Notes: generated from the sequence alone by a model not told the origin. Shown: positions 18,813 through 31,749, counted from the stretch's first letter. The stretch is 64,000 nucleotides of DNA from JBAOHV01 sp963714875 (GCA_963714875.1 CAVQQI010000011.1:1302001-1366000), one strand, 5' to 3'. Made by a program: numbers and translations.

Positions 18813-18816
<4 letters not shown>
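16855..18816 (-). CDS. glgB: 1,4-alpha-glucan branching enzyme
   Basis: Makes alpha-1,6 branches in glycogen-like glucan, 653 residues. It has an N-terminal CBM48 domain (about 40-130, FAVWAPNARAVSVIGDHDGW) and the GH13 barrel with EVHLGSWGR, the nucleophile Asp in GLRVDAVASMLYLDY, the acid/base Glu in MVVAEESTA and the transition-state Asp in PLSHDEVVHGK. The C-terminal beta domain ends at about 650. It lacks the long N1 module of some GlgB proteins. ATG 18816 overlaps the stop of treS (ATGA), so it is co-translated with the trehalose synthase fusion. It converges on the DUF389 gene. Confidence 0.96.
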
Positions 18817-22166
<3,350 letters not shown>

Positions 22167-22237
22167 CCCCTCCTGTCTACCCACTGTGGGAGGCTCGGAT
22201 GACCCGGCGGCCTCCGGCGCCGCTCCAGGAGCAGCAG

Positions 22238-23210
22238 ATGAGCACCACCGATGAGCAACCGGTTCGCACCCCGGAACGTGACCCGGGCGCGGCGCTCCGG
22301 GCCCAACGGGTTGCGCTGCCCGGCTACCGGGTGCAGGTCGGTCCCTTGGCCCACCTGGCCGACGAACGATCGCGGCTGCGGAGCCTGCGGTGGGACCACT
22401 TCGACATCACACCGGTCGGCGCCACCATCGGCGGTCTCGTCGCCGGTGTCGACCTGACCGCGCCGCTCGCCGATGGCGTCGTCGATGAGCTGCGCCGGGC
22501 GCTGCTCGCGTTCAAGGTGCTGTTCTTCCACGACCAGCCCCTGGCACCGAGCGCGCCACGTCGAGCTGGCTCGTCGCTTCGGTCCGCTCGAGGTGCATCC
22601 GTTCATCCCGGCGAACGACACCCACCCCGAGCTGGTGCGTTTCGAGAAGTCCGCCGATGTCGGCGGCTACGAGAACGGTTGGCACAGCGACGTGAGTTGG
22701 CGTGCCGAGCCGTCGATGGGGGCCATCCTGCACGCCGTGTCGGTGCCGCCGAACGGAGGCGACACCCTCTTCGCCGACATGGCCGCGGTGTACGACGGCC
22801 TGGACCCGGAGCTCCGAGCGCGGGCCGATGCGTTGACCGCTGTGCACGACTTCTCGCGCGCGTTCGGATTCGACCTGACCGACGACGCACGTGCCGAGAT
22901 GCGCCGCACCCACCCACCGGCTCGTCACCCCGTCATCCGCACACACCCCGAGACCGGTCGACGCCTGGTGTACGTCAACCGCTTCTTCGTCGACTCCATC
23001 GACGGGCTCGACGAGGACGCCACCGTCGCACTCATCGACGAGCTGTGCGCCCCGATCGACGAGCCCGAGTACCAGTGTCGGTTCCAGTGGCAGGACCACT
23101 CGGTGGCGTTCTGGGACAACCGGGCGGTGCAGCACTACGCGTGTTCCGACTACTGGCCCGACGTGCGCATCATGGAACGTGCCTCGATCGTCGGCGACGC
23201 CCCGCGCTGA
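22238..23210 (+). pseudogene. TauD/TfdA family dioxygenase, frameshifted
   Basis: An Fe(II)/2-oxoglutarate-dependent dioxygenase. The first part (from ATG 22238, AGGAG upstream) has HFDITPVGATIGGLVAGVDL and LLAFKVLFFHDQPL, typical of TfdA/TauD. The frame breaks near 22550 and continues one frame over with HVELARRFGPLEVHPF, the iron-binding HSD in GWHSDVSW, GGDTLFADM and the distal part FWDNRAVQHYA to a stop at 23210. Joined, it would be about 323 residues, a normal length. Both halves are well conserved, so the break is either an indel error or very recent. The substrate is unknown. Confidence 0.85.
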
Positions 23211-23253
23211 TCGGCCCGGCCGCTCGGCCGCCCGATCGGTCCGCGGCCCCGAG

Positions 23254-23295
23254 CGTCGGCACATCTCCGTCGGCACATCTCCGTCGGCACATCTC
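23254..23295. repeat. 14-bp tandem repeat, three copies
   Basis: The unit CGTCGGCACATCTC is repeated exactly three times, followed by a partial CATCT. It lies in the gap after the TfdA-like gene, where no coding sequence is seen. It may be replication slippage or protein binding sites. There is no spacer structure, so it is not CRISPR. Confidence 0.85.
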
Positions 23296-23374
23296 CATCT
23301 GGACTTCTGGGCGGCACAGGAACGGCCCCCGGACACCGGTGCCACCCAGAGACGGGCTGCGGCACGTTCGTCCT

Positions 23375-23407
23375 GCGTTCAGGTGACCGGTCGCGTCACC
23401 TGAACGC
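23375..23407. terminator. Bidirectional intrinsic terminator-like hairpin
   Basis: Perfect 13-bp inverted arms (GCGTTCAGGTGAC and its complement at 23395-23407) around a 7-nt loop, placed between the convergent ends of the TfdA-like gene and gdhA. No T-run follows on either side, as is common for high-GC actinobacterial terminators. Confidence 0.65.
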
Positions 23408-23437
23408 CGGACGATGCGCGGTACCACCGCAAGAGCG

Positions 23438-24775
23438 TCAGACAACACCGAGGGCGCACATGGCGGTCGCGACCCGCTGGAAACCAGCGATGTTCGCCCC
23501 GGCGACGTAGTCGCACGGTCGGCCGTACTCGTCCGCGGTGTGCAGGCACCGGTCGTGGATCGAACACATGATGGCCTGCAGCCGCGACTCGGTGAACTCG
23601 AAGGTCCACGAGTCGCGGCTCGCGTTCTGCTGCATCTCGAGCGCCGAGGTGGCCACTCCACCGGCGTTCGCCGCCTTCGCCGGAGCGAAGCGGGTGCCGG
23701 CCTCGGCGAACACCCGCATGCCGTCGGCCGTGGTCGGCATGTTGGCACCCTCGGCGACCGCGATGCAGCCGTTGGCGACCAGCTGGGCGGCATCCTCGCC
23801 GGTCAGCTCGTTCTGGGTCGCGCACGGCACCGCCACGTGCACCGGGATGGACCAGATCGAACCAGCCGGTAGCACCTCGGCCCGGTCCCGACGTGCCGCG
23901 TAGTCGCTCACCCGTCCACGCTCGACCAGCTTGATCTGCTGCAGCAGGTCCACGTCGATGCCATCGGGGTCGTGCACCACCGCGTCGGAGTCGGAACACG
24001 CCACGACCGTCGCTCCCAGCTGGTGCAGCTTCTCGATGGCGTAGATCGCGACGTTGCCCGAGCCCGACACCGAACACGTGCGGTCTGCCAGTTCGGTACC
24101 TGCAGCACGCAGCATCTCGGCCAGGAAGAACACCGTGCCGTACCCCGTCGCCTCGGTGCGCACCAGTGCGCCGCCCCAGTTCACGCCCTTGCCGGTCAGC
24201 ACCCCCGACTCGTAGCGGTTGGTGATCCGCTTGTACTGACCGAACAGGTACCCGATCTCGCGCTGGCCGACACCGATGTCGCCCGCCGGCACGTCGGTGT
24301 GCTCGCCCAGGTGGCGGTACAGCTCGGTCATGAAGCTCTGGCAGAACCGCATGATCTCGTCGTCGGACCGGCCACGTGGGTCGAAGTTCGCCCCACCCTT
24401 CCCGCCCCCGATGGGAAGCCCGGTGAGGGCGTTCTTGAACACCTGCTCGAACCCGAGGAACTTCACGATCCCCAGGTCGACCGTCGGGTGGAACCGAAGG
24501 CCACCCTTGTAGGGCCCGAGCACACTGGAGAACTCGACCCGAAAGCCGCGGTTGACGTGCACCTCGCCGGCGTCGTCCTGCCACGGGATCCGGAAGATGA
24601 TCTGGCGTTCGGGCTCCGAGATCCGCTGGATCACCTTGTGGCGGGCGAACTCGGGGTGCTTGGCGATCACCGGGGCGAGCGATTCCAGCACTTCCAGCGA
24701 CGCCTGGTGGAACTCGGGTTCGCCGGGGTTCATCCGGACGATCTCGTCGTGGATCTCGCTCAGGTGGTCGTTCAT
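23438..24775 (-). CDS. gdhA: Glutamate dehydrogenase (NADP-type, hexameric)
   Basis: Converts 2-oxoglutarate and ammonium to glutamate, 445 residues, the usual length for the hexameric NADP enzyme. Signatures are GGLRFHPTVDLGIVKFLGFEQ, the catalytic Lys region LPIGGGKGGANFDP, DVPAGDIGVGQREIGYLFGQYK and the nucleotide-binding SVSGSGNVAIYAIEKL. Good AGGAGGAG lies upstream; it sits at better spacing from a GTG directly before the ATG (24778), so the real start could be one codon earlier. It is the last gene of a long leftward run. Confidence 0.96.
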   Translation of the reverse strand: MNDHLSEIHDEIVRMNPGEPEFHQASLEVLESLAPVIAKHPEFARHKVIQRISEPERQIIFRIPWQDDAGEVHVNRGFRVEFSSVLGPYKGGLRFHPTVDLGIVKFLGFEQVFKNALTGLPIGGGKGGANFDPRGRSDDEIMRFCQSFMTELYRHLGEHTDVPAGDIGVGQREIGYLFGQYKRITNRYESGVLTGKGVNWGGALVRTEATGYGTVFFLAEMLRAAGTELADRTCSVSGSGNVAIYAIEKLHQLGATVVACSDSDAVVHDPDGIDVDLLQQIKLVERGRVSDYAARRDRAEVLPAGSIWSIPVHVAVPCATQNELTGEDAAQLVANGCIAVAEGANMPTTADGMRVFAEAGTRFAPAKAANAGGVATSALEMQQNASRDSWTFEFTESRLQAIMCSIHDRCLHTADEYGRPCDYVAGANIAGFQRVATAMCALGVV

Positions 24776-24836
24776 CACCGGGTGACTCTCCTCCTGTGGC
24801 GCTGGCACGGTCCAGTCCGAAGCTCTGGCAGGGCGC

Positions 24837-25805
24837 TCAGAGATGCGGCCGCACGCGTGTTGCGAACAGCTCGAGGCTCGCCCATGCCATGTCCGGATCC
24901 AGTCCGCCCATCAGGGGATGCAGCGTCAGGGTGTGCAGGCCCCTGCAGAGCTCGATGCACTCCTGCGGGGTCAGCACCAGGTAGGTGCCCTCGGCCCGGA
25001 GTTCGTCGGCGGTGGTGGCCCGGGAGTCGACCAGCGACCGGTTGCCCGGGGTCTGCCACGAGCGCAGGGTCTCGGCGTCCGACAGCGCGAGCGGAGCGAT
25101 GCGTGCCCAGTCCCGCTCGGGGTCCTCGGTGACGTGGACGAACACCGGCCCGACCGGGGTGACCGACCACCCGCCGGTCACCCCGAGCCGATCGCACTCC
25201 GAGGCGTAGATCTCACCGAGCTGCGGATCGCCGTGGCCCGGGAAGAAGGCGACGCCGAGACGGGCTGCCCGTCGTGCGCTGGCCGCGACAGATCCGCCGA
25301 CCGCCAGGGTCGGTCCACCGGGAGTCCGCGGCACGGGTCCGACGGTGATCGTCGAGCCCTCGAAGTCGAACGGTTCGCCGGTCCAGGCCTCCCGCAGGAT
25401 GCCGACGATCTCCTCCAGTCGGTCACCGCGCCGCGATCGGTCGGCGCCGAACACGTCGAACTCGATCGGCCGGTAGCCGATGCCCAGCACCACCAGCAGG
25501 CGACCCGGTGCCAGATGGTCGAGCACGGCCAGGTCCTCGGCCAGCCGGATCGGGTGGTGCAACGGAGCGACCAGCGCGGCCAGCGTGATGGCGATCCGCT
25601 CTGTGGTCGCAGCCACCGCTGCACCCATCACCACAGGAGAGGGCAGATAGCCCTCGGCGCTCACGTGGTGTTCCGAAAGGATGACCGCGGCGAAGCCCTG
25701 CTGGTCGGCCCAGCGGATCTGTTCGAGCGCCGCCGGGTAGAGCACGTCATGTGTGGCGCCCGAAGGGGTTGTTCGCATGTCGTAGCGGAGCGTGCACAGG
25801 GTCAT
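24837..25805 (-). CDS. LLM class flavin/F420-dependent oxidoreductase
   Basis: A 322-residue luciferase-like oxidoreductase. Motifs are FAAVILSEHHVSAEGYLPSP near 38-57, IRLAEDLAVLDHLAPGRL near 86-103, the glycine-rich LGIGYRPIEFDVFG and the late GPTLAVGGSVAASARRAARLG. The EHH motif is typical of the bacterial luciferase-like F420/FMN subgroup. The electron donor cannot be decided from sequence. It lies between the lipoprotein hydrolase and gdhA in the same orientation. Confidence 0.88.
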   Translation of the reverse strand: MTLCTLRYDMRTTPSGATHDVLYPAALEQIRWADQQGFAAVILSEHHVSAEGYLPSPVVMGAAVAATTERIAITLAALVAPLHHPIRLAEDLAVLDHLAPGRLLVVLGIGYRPIEFDVFGADRSRRGDRLEEIVGILREAWTGEPFDFEGSTITVGPVPRTPGGPTLAVGGSVAASARRAARLGVAFFPGHGDPQLGEIYASECDRLGVTGGWSVTPVGPVFVHVTEDPERDWARIAPLALSDAETLRSWQTPGNRSLVDSRATTADELRAEGTYLVLTPQECIELCRGLHTLTLHPLMGGLDPDMAWASLELFATRVRPHL

Positions 25806-25856
25806 GGGCCGTTCCTGTCTCGGATGAGGAGCAGCGACGTCATGTGCGGCGCTGGC

Positions 25857-26522
25857 TCAGGAGGGGCTGTCGAGTCGCTCCAGGATCGCCCCGGTCACCG
25901 CCTCGGCCTGGTCCGAGGCGAACATGTTCTGGGCGTGCGCGGAACCCGGAAGGATCAGCGCGTCGTTCCGGTCGCCGGGGGCGGAGGCGGCCAGCTCGGT
26001 CGAGACGTCGGTGACCGCCTCGTCCTCGCTCGCGATGAAGAGCTTCGGCTGGCTCCCCAGTCCGTCCACGACTCGGTTCGGCGACAACAGGATGATCTGG
26101 TCGGCCAGGTCGGGTTGCTCGGACAGCAGCGACAGCATCGAATCCGCACCGGCGCTGCCCCCGATGAAGACGACATCGCCGACACCGGCGTCGTCGCGCA
26201 GGTACGCATCGCCGGCGAGCAGCCCGTCGTGGTCGATGTCCTCCACCGCGAGCACCGTGAAACCCAGAGCTGCGATCTGCTCTGCCTGGTCCTGCCAGCT
26301 GGCGGCGTCGAACGCCGCACCGTGGGCCAGCAGCGCGCCGCGCGGACCGTCGCCCCAGACCAGCGCGCTCGTCGTGTCCAGCTCGATGCGTTCCACTGCG
26401 GCTGGCTGCGCACTCACCGCAGCGTCGTCGGCACCCTCATCGCCACCGCCGTCGCCGCATCCGGCGACCACCAGCGCGATGGAAACGAGCGCGAGCAGGG
26501 CCACGAACCAGGGGCGACGCAT
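25857..26522 (-). CDS. Lipoprotein with alpha/beta-hydrolase fold
   Basis: A 221-residue exported lipoprotein. The signal peptide MRRPWFVALLALVSIALVV ends in lipobox VAGC (Cys about 19-23 region), followed by an acidic linker. The domain has an alpha/beta-hydrolase layout: nucleophile elbow GGSAG in VVFIGGSAGADSML, an acid in IASEDEAVTD and His in GSAHAQNMF. The substrate is unknown. The start ATG lies 6 nt after a TACCGT box, so it is probably leaderless and has its own promoter inside the gene run. Confidence 0.8.
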   Translation of the reverse strand: MRRPWFVALLALVSIALVVAGCGDGGGDEGADDAAVSAQPAAVERIELDTTSALVWGDGPRGALLAHGAAFDAASWQDQAEQIAALGFTVLAVEDIDHDGLLAGDAYLRDDAGVGDVVFIGGSAGADSMLSLLSEQPDLADQIILLSPNRVVDGLGSQPKLFIASEDEAVTDVSTELAASAPGDRNDALILPGSAHAQNMFASDQAEAVTGAILERLDSPS

Positions 26523-26528
26523 CCGACG

Positions 26529-26534
26529 ACGGTA
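26529..26534 (-). promoter_or_regulatory. Leaderless -10 box for the lipoprotein hydrolase
   Basis: TACCGT on the minus strand, 6 nt before the ATG at 26522. It fits TANNNT spaced for transcription starting at the start codon. Confidence 0.5.
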
Positions 26535-26560
26535 TCCCCATGATCGCGACACCTCCGTCG

Positions 26561-27202
26561 TCACGGGTCGAGCGACGGGTCGAGCGCGGCGGCCAGTCCG
26601 GCGTCGAGGGCTGCGGCCCACGCCACCACGATCGGCTCCCGTCGCCGACGGTCGTCGGTGAGCAGGTTCGCGAGCCCGAGACCTCGGGCCATGTCGAGGG
26701 TCGCCTGGATGAGCTCGCGCACGCCGGCCACGCTGTCGTCCACCCCCAGCAGCTGCACTGTGGCACGGTGCACCTGCCGCCCGATCCGAGCCTCGAGCGG
26801 GACCACGCGCGTGCGCAGGTGGGGTTCAGCCGACGACGCCACCCAGAGCTGCAACGCCGCCCGGAAGAGCTCCCCGGTGTGCAGCTCCACCACCATCTGG
26901 ACAACTCGCAACGTCGTGATCGGAGCCTCGCCCCGATCAGCGGTGGAGCGGGTGATCTCGCCGGCGCGGGTGTCGCTCACGTGCTCGACCGCGGCGATGA
27001 ACAGGTCTTCCCGGGTCGGGAAGTGGTGCTGTGCAGCCCCCCGCGAGACCCCCGCGCGTTCGGCGACGACCGTGACGGTGCTACCGGACCACCCCACCGT
27101 CGCCAGGCAGCTGACCGCTGCTTCCAGCAGCGCCTCTCGGGTCGCTCTGCTGCGATCCTGCTGCGGTTCCTTGACCGGACGCACCGACTCGCTCTGCCTC
27201 AT
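26561..27202 (-). CDS. TetR family regulator of the Atu-like operon
   Basis: A 213-residue TetR-type repressor. The DNA-binding domain (about 17-65) reads RATREALLEAAVSCLATVGW ... VAERAGVSRGAAQHHFPTREDLF, a normal TetR helix-turn-helix. The C-terminal ligand domain is unspecific. It is the promoter-distal member of the operon and starts 13 bp after the enoyl-CoA hydratase gene. Local control of that operon, perhaps through the palindrome at 34289-34316, is inference. Confidence 0.9.
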   Translation of the reverse strand: MRQSESVRPVKEPQQDRSRATREALLEAAVSCLATVGWSGSTVTVVAERAGVSRGAAQHHFPTREDLFIAAVEHVSDTRAGEITRSTADRGEAPITTLRVVQMVVELHTGELFRAALQLWVASSAEPHLRTRVVPLEARIGRQVHRATVQLLGVDDSVAGVRELIQATLDMARGLGLANLLTDDRRRREPIVVAWAAALDAGLAAALDPSLDP

Positions 27203-27215
27203 CGCAACCGACCGC

Positions 27216-28013
27216 TCACTCGGCCCAGCGCGGCGGTCGTCGTTCCAGGAACGAGGAGATCCCCTCCTGCGCGTCCGGCGAGGAGAACAGCTCGGCCGAG
27301 AGGTCGCTGAGTGCCCGGGCCTCGGTGTCGAACGACGCGAGCATCCCCTGTGTCGTCAACCGCTTCGATGCGGCCAGGCCCTGGGGCGAACACGCTCGCA
27401 ACGATGCGGCGATCGCGTCGACGGTGCCGTCGGGGTCGTCGACGGCCACGGTGATCAGACCGATCCGCTCGGCCTCGGCGGCGTCGAATCGATCCCCGGT
27501 GAGGTAGTAGCGCGACGCTGCCCGATCGGTCAGGCGCGGCAGGACGGTCAGCGAGATGATCGCCGGGGCGAGACCCAGGCGGGCCTCGGTGAAGGCGAAG
27601 CTCGAGCTGCGCCCGGCGACCGCCAGGTCGCACGCGGCCAGCAGCCCCAGGCCACCGGCGCGCACGTTGCCCTCGACCTTGGCCACGACCGGCTTCGGCA
27701 ACTCGATGATCTGGCGCAACAGCCCCACCAGTCGCTGAGTGCCCTTCGCCGGTCCGCCCTCGCTCGCACTCTCCGCCAGGTCGGCGCCGGCACAGAACGT
27801 GGTGCCGCTGTGGGTCAGCACGACAGCCCGCGTGGCATCGCCCGCGGCGACGGAGGTCAGGTGGTCGACCAACTCGCCGACGAGTCGCGACGACAAGGCG
27901 TTGCGGTTCGCCGGTGAGTCCAGCGTCAGCGTGGTGATGCCTGCGTCGTCGGACCGGTGCACCAGTTCGGGGCCGGCGTCGCTCGGTGCAGCGGCGTTCC
28001 GGGTGGAACTCAT
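27216..28013 (-). CDS. Enoyl-CoA hydratase/isomerase (AtuE/LiuC-like)
   Basis: A 265-residue crotonase-fold enzyme. It shows the oxyanion-hole segments SGTTFCAGADLAE and KVEGNVRAGGLGLLAACDLAVAG, then AFTEARLGLAPAIISLTVLPRL. In the standard hydratase two Glu residues are needed; here Glu is found at the second position (FTEARLG) while the first position carries Arg in NVRAGGLGL, which is seen in methylglutaconyl-CoA hydratases. That fits a downstream step of an acyl-CoA carboxylase pathway. ATG 28013 overlaps the stop of the carboxylase subunit gene. Confidence 0.88.
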   Translation of the reverse strand: MSSTRNAAAPSDAGPELVHRSDDAGITTLTLDSPANRNALSSRLVGELVDHLTSVAAGDATRAVVLTHSGTTFCAGADLAESASEGGPAKGTQRLVGLLRQIIELPKPVVAKVEGNVRAGGLGLLAACDLAVAGRSSSFAFTEARLGLAPAIISLTVLPRLTDRAASRYYLTGDRFDAAEAERIGLITVAVDDPDGTVDAIAASLRACSPQGLAASKRLTTQGMLASFDTEARALSDLSAELFSSPDAQEGISSFLERRPPRWAE

Positions 28014-30035
28014 CCGTCGTCCTCCTCGACCACTGCGAGCACGGCGCCCACGTCGACCTGTTGTCCTTCGGTGATGTGCAACTCGGACACGACGCCGGCG
28101 GTGGGTGCACTGATCTGGTGCTGCATCTTCATCGCCTCGAGCCACAGCAGCGGTTGGCCGCGTTCGACCCGGTCGCCCTGGCTGACCGCGACGCGCATGA
28201 TCGAGCCCGGCATCGGGGCCAGCAACGAGCCGGGAGCCGTCTGGTCCGCGGCGTCGGGGAACCGGCCGATCCGCTCCAACGCGACAGATCCCTGGGGTGA
28301 ATCGACGTACACGAACCGGCCGTCGATGGCGACGTCGAAACGGCGCTGGACGCCGTCGACACGCAGCACCACGAGCGTCGGATCGCTGCTGACCAGCTCC
28401 AGGTCGTCACGGCCCTCCACCCGCAGACCGTCACGGGTCACGCGGTAGGCCACATCGACCTCATCGGGGTCGTCGGGACCGCCACCGGCCGCGCCCGCTG
28501 CGCCGCGCAGGAGCCGGAATCGCTTGTGCTGGCTCTGCGACACGATGTTGCGCCATCCGCTCGGCAGACCGGCCAGCGCTGACGCGTCGCGCCGGTTGGC
28601 CGCAGCCGACGCCAGCGCCGCAGCGACGGCCGACACCCGCACGGCGTCCCGGTCGGCCAGCGGCGCCGAGAGCGCCGCCAACCCGTGACGATCCAGGAAC
28701 GCGGTGTCGGTCTCACCCGCGAGGAAGCCGGGGTGGCGAAGGATTCGCACCAGCAGGTCGCGGTTGGTGATCACGCCGTGGATCTGCGCGTGGTGCAGCG
28801 CCGCTGCCAGACGGCGCGCTGCGTCGTCGCGGGTGGGTGCCCAACTGATCACCTTCGCCAGCATCGGGTCGTAGTGGACTCCCACCACCGAGCCATCGAC
28901 GACACCGCTGTCGAGCCGGAGACCGGCATCCACCGCGCCGCTGCGCGCCGCGGGCATGCAGAACTCGGCGGTCACGCCCGGCACGGCGACGCGGGACAAG
29001 GTGCCGCTCTGGGGCTGCCAGTCGGCTGCGGGGTCCTCGGCGTACAGACGTACCTCGATCGAGTGGCCGACGGTGGACGGCGGATCGGCCGGGAGGGCGC
29101 CACCGTCCGCGACGTGGAGCTGCAGCGCCACCAGGTCGGTCCCGGTGGTGGCCTCGGTGACCGGGTGTTCCACCTGGAGTCGGGTGTTCATCTCCAGGAA
29201 GAAGAACCTGCCGTCGTCGTCCGCGAGGAACTCGACGGTACCGGCGCCCACGTAGCCGATCGCCGTCGCTGCGGCGCGCGAGGCGTCGAAGAGCTGGTCG
29301 CGCATGGTGTCGATGCGCTGCACCAGGGGCGAGGGTGCCTCTTCGACGATCTTCTGGTGGCGACGCTGGATCGAGCACTCACGCTCGCCGACCGCCCAGA
29401 CCGTGCCGTGCCGGTCGGCCATGATCTGCACCTCGATGTGGCGACCGGCCGCCAGGTAGGGCTCGCAGAACACCGTCGGGTCACCGAACGCCGAGGCTGC
29501 CTCGGCCGCGGCGAGGTCGAGCTCGCCGGCCAGCGCGGAGAGCTCGGTGACGATGCGCATGCCGCGTCCGCCACCCCCCGCGGAGGCCTTGATCAGCACC
29601 GGCAGGTCGGCGTCGGTGATCGCTCCGGGTTCCAACCGCCCGAGCACCGGCACACCGGCCTCGGCCATCATCGCCTTGGCCTCGATCTTGGATCCCATCG
29701 AGTCGATCGACTCCGGCGGCGGGCCGATCCAGGTGAGTCCGGCGTCGATGACCGCGCGGGCGAAGTCGGCGTTCTCGCTGAGGAACCCGTAGCCCGGGTG
29801 CACCGCGTCGGCACCACAGCGAAGGGCCGCGTCGATGACCAGGTCGCGCACGCAGGTAGGTGTCGGCCGCACTGTCGCCGGGCAGGCGCACCGCGGCGTC
29901 GGCCTCATGGACGTGGGGCGCGTCGGCATCCGCGTCGGAGTACACCGCCACGGTCGAGATGCCCTGGTCCCGGCACGTGCGGAACACTCGTCGTGCGATC
30001 TCGCCGCGGTTGGCGACCAGCACAGAGGTGATCAT
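28010..30035 (-). pseudogene. Acyl-CoA carboxylase biotin-containing subunit (AtuF/LiuD/AccA-like), frameshifted
   Basis: Biotin carboxylase plus biotin carrier, about 675 residues when joined. It begins MITSVLVANRGEIARRVFRTCRD and runs to DTYLR. The frame breaks near 29853-29860 and resumes one frame over at VRDLVIDAALRCGADAVHPGYGFLSENADFA. Downstream is all in one frame: ATP-grasp KASAGGGGRGMRIV, ECSIQRRHQKIVEEAPSP, FLEMNTRLQVEHPVTE, and the C-terminal biotinyl domain with EAMKM. The carboxylase would be dead unless the shift is an assembly error. Every catalytic motif is intact, which argues for error or a very recent mutation. It lies 84 bp after the carboxyltransferase gene. Confidence 0.88.
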
Positions 30036-30119
30036 TCGGAGGTCCTCACGTTCGGCACGGGACTGGCTGACAGATCGGGCTTTTCGGGCACGTCACACAC
30101 ATCGGTCATCCTGACGACC

Positions 30120-31718
30120 TCACATCCGGAAGGTGCCGAAGCCCTCGGCACCCTCGACCGCGGCGGAGTGGATCGCGGAGAGCGCCATGCCCAGCACGGT
30201 GCGGGTGTCGCGCGGGTCGATGACCCCGTCGTCGAGCAGGCGGCCCGAGAGGAACTTGGCGGTCGACTCGGCTTCGATCTGCGCTTCGATCATCTCCTTC
30301 ATCGCGGCGTCGGCCTCCTCGTCGAAGGGCAACCCACGCGACTCGGCGGCCTGGCGCGACACGATCGAGATGACCCCGGCCAGCTGTTCGGGACCCATCA
30401 CGGCGGAGCGGGCGTTGGGCCAGGCGAACAGGAACCGGGGCTCGAACGCACGGCCGCACATGCCGTAGTTGCCCGCACCGTACGACGCAGCCATGTTCAC
30501 CGTGATGTGGGGCACCTTCGAGTTGGCCACCGCGTTGACCATCATCGCCCCGTGCTTGATCATGCCGCCGCGCTCGTACTCCTCGCCCACCATGTAACCG
30601 GTGGTGTTCTGCAGGAACAGCAGCGGCGTGTCGATCTGGTTGGCCAGCTGGATGAACTGCGCTGCCTTCTGCGACTCCTCGCTGAACAGCACACCCCGGG
30701 CGTTCGCAAGGATCCCCACCGGGTAGCCGTGCAGGCGTGCCCACCCGGTGACCAGCGACGAGCCGTACAGGGGTTTGAACTCGTCGAAGTCGGAATCGTC
30801 GACGACACGGGCGATGACCTCACGGGGGTCGAACGGCACCTTCGGGTCGGTCGGGACCAGACCCAGCAGCTCCTCGGGGTCGTAGCGGGGCGGTTCGACC
30901 ACGGCGCAGGGTGCAGGGCCGCGCTTGGTCCAGTTCAGCCGCGACACGATCCGCCGACCGAGTCGGATCGCGTCGTGCTCATCGACCGCGAAGTGGTCGG
31001 CCAGACCCGACACCCTGGCGTGCATCTCGGCACCGCCGAGCGACTCGTCGTCGGCGTCCTCGCCGGTGGCCATCTTCACCAGCGGCGGGCCGGCCAGGAA
31101 CACCTTGGAGCGCTCCTTGATCATCACCACGTAGTCCGACATGCCGGGCACGTAGGCACCGCCGGCGGTCGAGTTGCCGAACACCAACGAGATGACCGGG
31201 ATACCGGCGGCCGACAGCCGTGTCAGGTCCCGGAACATGGCCCCACCGGGGATGAAGATCTCCTTCTGGGTCGGCAGGTCCGCACCGCCGGACTCGGTCA
31301 GGTTGATCATCGGAAGACGGTTGGTCAACGCGATCTCGTTGGCGCGCAGCACCTTCTTGAGCGACCAGGGGTTGCTGGCACCGCCCTTCACCGTCGGGTC
31401 GCTGGCACTGATCATGCACTCGACGCCCTCGACCACGCCGATGCCGGTCACGACGCTGGCGCCGACGTGGAAGTCGCTTCCCCATGCGGCAAGACCCGAC
31501 AGCTCCAGGAACGGCGCGTCCTCATCGAGCAGCAGCTCGATGCGCTCACGAACCAGCATCTTCCCGCGCTCGCGATGCCGGTCCGTGTACTTCGGACCCA
31601 GTCCGGCGACCGCCCTCGCGTGCTCGGCGTCCAGGTCCTCGATCTGTTCGAGCAGTGACGCCCGGTTCGCGGCGAAGGACTCGCTGCAGCTGTCGAGGGT
31701 GGTCCTGAGGACGGTCAT
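30120..31718 (-). CDS. Acyl-CoA carboxylase carboxyltransferase (beta) subunit, AtuC/LiuB-like
   Basis: Transfers the carboxyl group from carboxybiotin to an acyl-CoA, 532 residues. The N-terminal carboxyltransferase half shows INLTESGGADLPTQKEIFIPGGAMFRDL and GNSTAGGAYVPGMSDYVVM. The C-terminal half shows GILANARGVLFSEESQKAAQFI, FLQNTTGYMVGEEYERGGMIKHGA and SYGAGNYGMCGRAFEPRFLFAWPNA. This arrangement matches methylcrotonyl/geranyl-CoA carboxylases rather than propionyl-CoA enzymes. ATG 31718 has GGAGGA 5 nt upstream. Next to an AtuA-like gene, a geranyl-CoA or similar branched substrate is plausible but unproven. Confidence 0.93.
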   Translation of the reverse strand: MTVLRTTLDSCSESFAANRASLLEQIEDLDAEHARAVAGLGPKYTDRHRERGKMLVRERIELLLDEDAPFLELSGLAAWGSDFHVGASVVTGIGVVEGVECMISASDPTVKGGASNPWSLKKVLRANEIALTNRLPMINLTESGGADLPTQKEIFIPGGAMFRDLTRLSAAGIPVISLVFGNSTAGGAYVPGMSDYVVMIKERSKVFLAGPPLVKMATGEDADDESLGGAEMHARVSGLADHFAVDEHDAIRLGRRIVSRLNWTKRGPAPCAVVEPPRYDPEELLGLVPTDPKVPFDPREVIARVVDDSDFDEFKPLYGSSLVTGWARLHGYPVGILANARGVLFSEESQKAAQFIQLANQIDTPLLFLQNTTGYMVGEEYERGGMIKHGAMMVNAVANSKVPHITVNMAASYGAGNYGMCGRAFEPRFLFAWPNARSAVMGPEQLAGVISIVSRQAAESRGLPFDEEADAAMKEMIEAQIEAESTAKFLSGRLLDDGVIDPRDTRTVLGMALSAIHSAAVEGAEGFGTFRM

Positions 31719-31749
31719 GTCGGGTCCTCCGAGGTCGAGCGGGTCGGGG

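Noticed and set aside
22180..22190. Palindrome CCCACTGTGGG in the treS/dioxygenase divergent gap
   Set aside because: Arms of 5 bp only; too short to claim as an operator without other evidence.
23254..23295. CRISPR array
   Set aside because: The repeats are directly abutting 14-mers with no spacers and no cas genes are near.
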